Shown here: positions 5,739 to 6,583 of the stretch, piece after piece
Layout of the letters: each line of letters begins with the position of its first letter
How positions within the stretch are numbered: the first letter of the stretch is position 1
Source: Thioalkalivibrio sp.
GTDB lineage: Bacteria > Pseudomonadota > Gammaproteobacteria > Ectothiorhodospirales > Ectothiorhodospiraceae
Length of the DNA: 6,583 nucleotides
NCBI GenBank assembly: GCA_003563455.1
Contig: PWRV01000318.1
Location: forward strand, 1-6,583
Reading direction: 5' to 3'
The notes under the pieces: generated by a model
Told to the model about the DNA's origin: nothing
Databases searched by the model: none
Seen by the model: the letters and a program-made list of their open reading frames with translations, nothing else
Translations under genes and position numbers: made by a program

Positions 5739-6583
5739 CTATCGCCCGCGCTTGCGTTGCGCGGCGTCGCGAGCCTCGGCGAAGAGCGCGGCCATGCCGC
5801 CGCTGGGGGGCGTTTCCGGTTTCGGCTTGCCGGCGCGCCGGTCGGAGTCCCGGGCCCGGCCCTTGTGCGCGACTTCGGGGCGCTGGCCGTCCCGGTTGCC
5901 CGTGCCGCGCCCCGCCGCGGGGGTTGCGGCCTCTTCCAGACGCCGCGTGAGCGCGATTCGCTTGCGCGCGAGGTCGACCTCCAGCACCTTCACCTTCACG
6001 ATGTCGCCGGGCGCGACAACCTCGTGGGGATCCTTCACGAAGCGGTCCGCGAGCGCCGAGATGTGCACCAGACCGTCCTGGTGCACGCCGATGTCGACGA
6101 AGGCGCCGAAGTTGGTGACATTGGTCACCGTGCCCTCGAGGATCATCCCCGGCTTCAGATCCTTCAATTCTTCGACCCCCTCGCGGAACTCGGCCGCCCG
6201 GAACTCCGGGCGCGGGTCGCGTCCCGGCTTCTCGAGTTCGCCGAGGATGTCCTGGACGGTCGGCAGGCCAAAGCGATCGCAGGTGAAGTCGGCGGGGTTC
6301 AGGCGGCGCAGGAACGCCGCGTCGCCTATCAGATCCTTCACCCCGCGCCCGTGCTTCGCAGCGATGCGCTCGGCGACGCCGTAGGCCTCCGGGTGCACCG
6401 CGGAGCCGTCCAGCGGGTATTTCCCGTCCATGATGCGCAGAAAGCCGGCGGCCTGCTCGAAGGTCTTCTCGCCCAGCCGCGGCACCTTCAGCAATGCCTT
6501 GCGACTGCCGAAGGCGCCGTGCTCTTCCCGGAACGCGACGATGTTGTTCGCGAGCGTGCCGTTCAACCCGGCGATGCGGGCCA
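5739..6583 (-). CDS. tex: Tex (YhgF-type) RNA-binding transcription accessory protein, C-terminal part
   Basis: The frame runs off the right edge, so only the last 280 residues of a protein usually near 770 are visible. The visible part opens with ARIAGLNGTLANNIVAFREE, which matches the Tex helix-hairpin-helix region, and the HhH repeat continues through SRKALLKVPRLGEKTFEQAA (visible residues 25-45). An S1 RNA-binding domain follows at about 138-215, recognised by GTVTNVTNFGAFVDIGVHQDGLVHIS within it. The final 65 residues form a basic, Gly/Arg/Lys/Pro-rich, probably disordered tail containing GGMAALFAEA and ending RKRGR. Tex binds nucleic acids and associates with transcription; the bacterial family was named for a role in toxin expression in Bordetella, but its exact reaction is unsettled. 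It is cytoplasmic. The TTG at 6566 reads as Leu inside the protein and is not the start. The gene is convergent with envZ, with a 38-bp gap. Confidence 0.95.
   Translation of the reverse strand, partial: ARIAGLNGTLANNIVAFREEHGAFGSRKALLKVPRLGEKTFEQAAGFLRIMDGKYPLDGSAVHPEAYGVAERIAAKHGRGVKDLIGDAAFLRRLNPADFTCDRFGLPTVQDILGELEKPGRDPRPEFRAAEFREGVEELKDLKPGMILEGTVTNVTNFGAFVDIGVHQDGLVHISALADRFVKDPHEVVAPGDIVKVKVLEVDLARKRIALTRRLEEAATPAAGRGTGNRDGQRPEVAHKGRARDSDRRAGKPKPETPPSGGMAALFAEARDAAQRKRGR

Overview
The window is GC-rich, gene-dense, ordinary-looking chromosomal DNA. The gene families point to a gammaproteobacterium, and more specifically to the Chromatiales (purple sulfur bacteria and relatives such as Ectothiorhodospiraceae). 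The best taxonomic clue is a peroxiredoxin-glutaredoxin fusion gene directly followed by a disulfide reductase with the sequence marks of glutathione amide reductase. That pair is known from Chromatium (Marichromatium) gracile. Taxonomy is inferred from gene families only.

Layout. (1) 1-462 (+): 3' part of the peroxiredoxin-glutaredoxin fusion, cut by the window edge. (2) 463-621: spacer with a perfect 10-bp hairpin, a weak -10 candidate, a small inverted repeat and an 8-bp leader hairpin. (3) 622-2013 (+): glutathione amide reductase-type flavoprotein (garB-like). (4) 2073-3041 (-): Acg-family FMN-binding nitroreductase-like protein, convergent with garB. Its start is best placed at an internal ATG behind a strong Shine-Dalgarno. 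(5) 3042-3295: gene-free stretch holding three back-to-back hairpins (3182-3278), including a perfect 24-nt palindrome. (6) 3296-3412 (-): an unrecognised 38-residue single-pass membrane protein with a two-cysteine tail. (7) 3413-3625: divergent control region with a candidate extended -10 and a candidate OmpR-type tandem site. (8) 3626-4351 and 4348-5700 (+): ompR and envZ, overlapping by 4 nt. (9) 5739-6583 (-): C-terminal part of tex, cut by the window edge and convergent with envZ.

How the parts work together. Genes 1 and 3 form a peroxide-detoxifying couple. The fusion enzyme reduces peroxides using a low-molecular-weight thiol, and the flavoenzyme regenerates that thiol, here probably with NADH rather than NADPH. 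OmpR and EnvZ form an envelope/osmotic-type two-component system, and a tandem heptamer just before ompR suggests autoregulation. The small membrane protein is transcribed divergently from ompR-envZ, so a shared control region is possible but unproven. The Acg-like and Tex genes have no evident functional link to their neighbours.

No mobile elements, CRISPR arrays, tRNA or rRNA genes were seen. The parts least explained by known families are the 38-residue membrane protein and the hairpin array just downstream of it.
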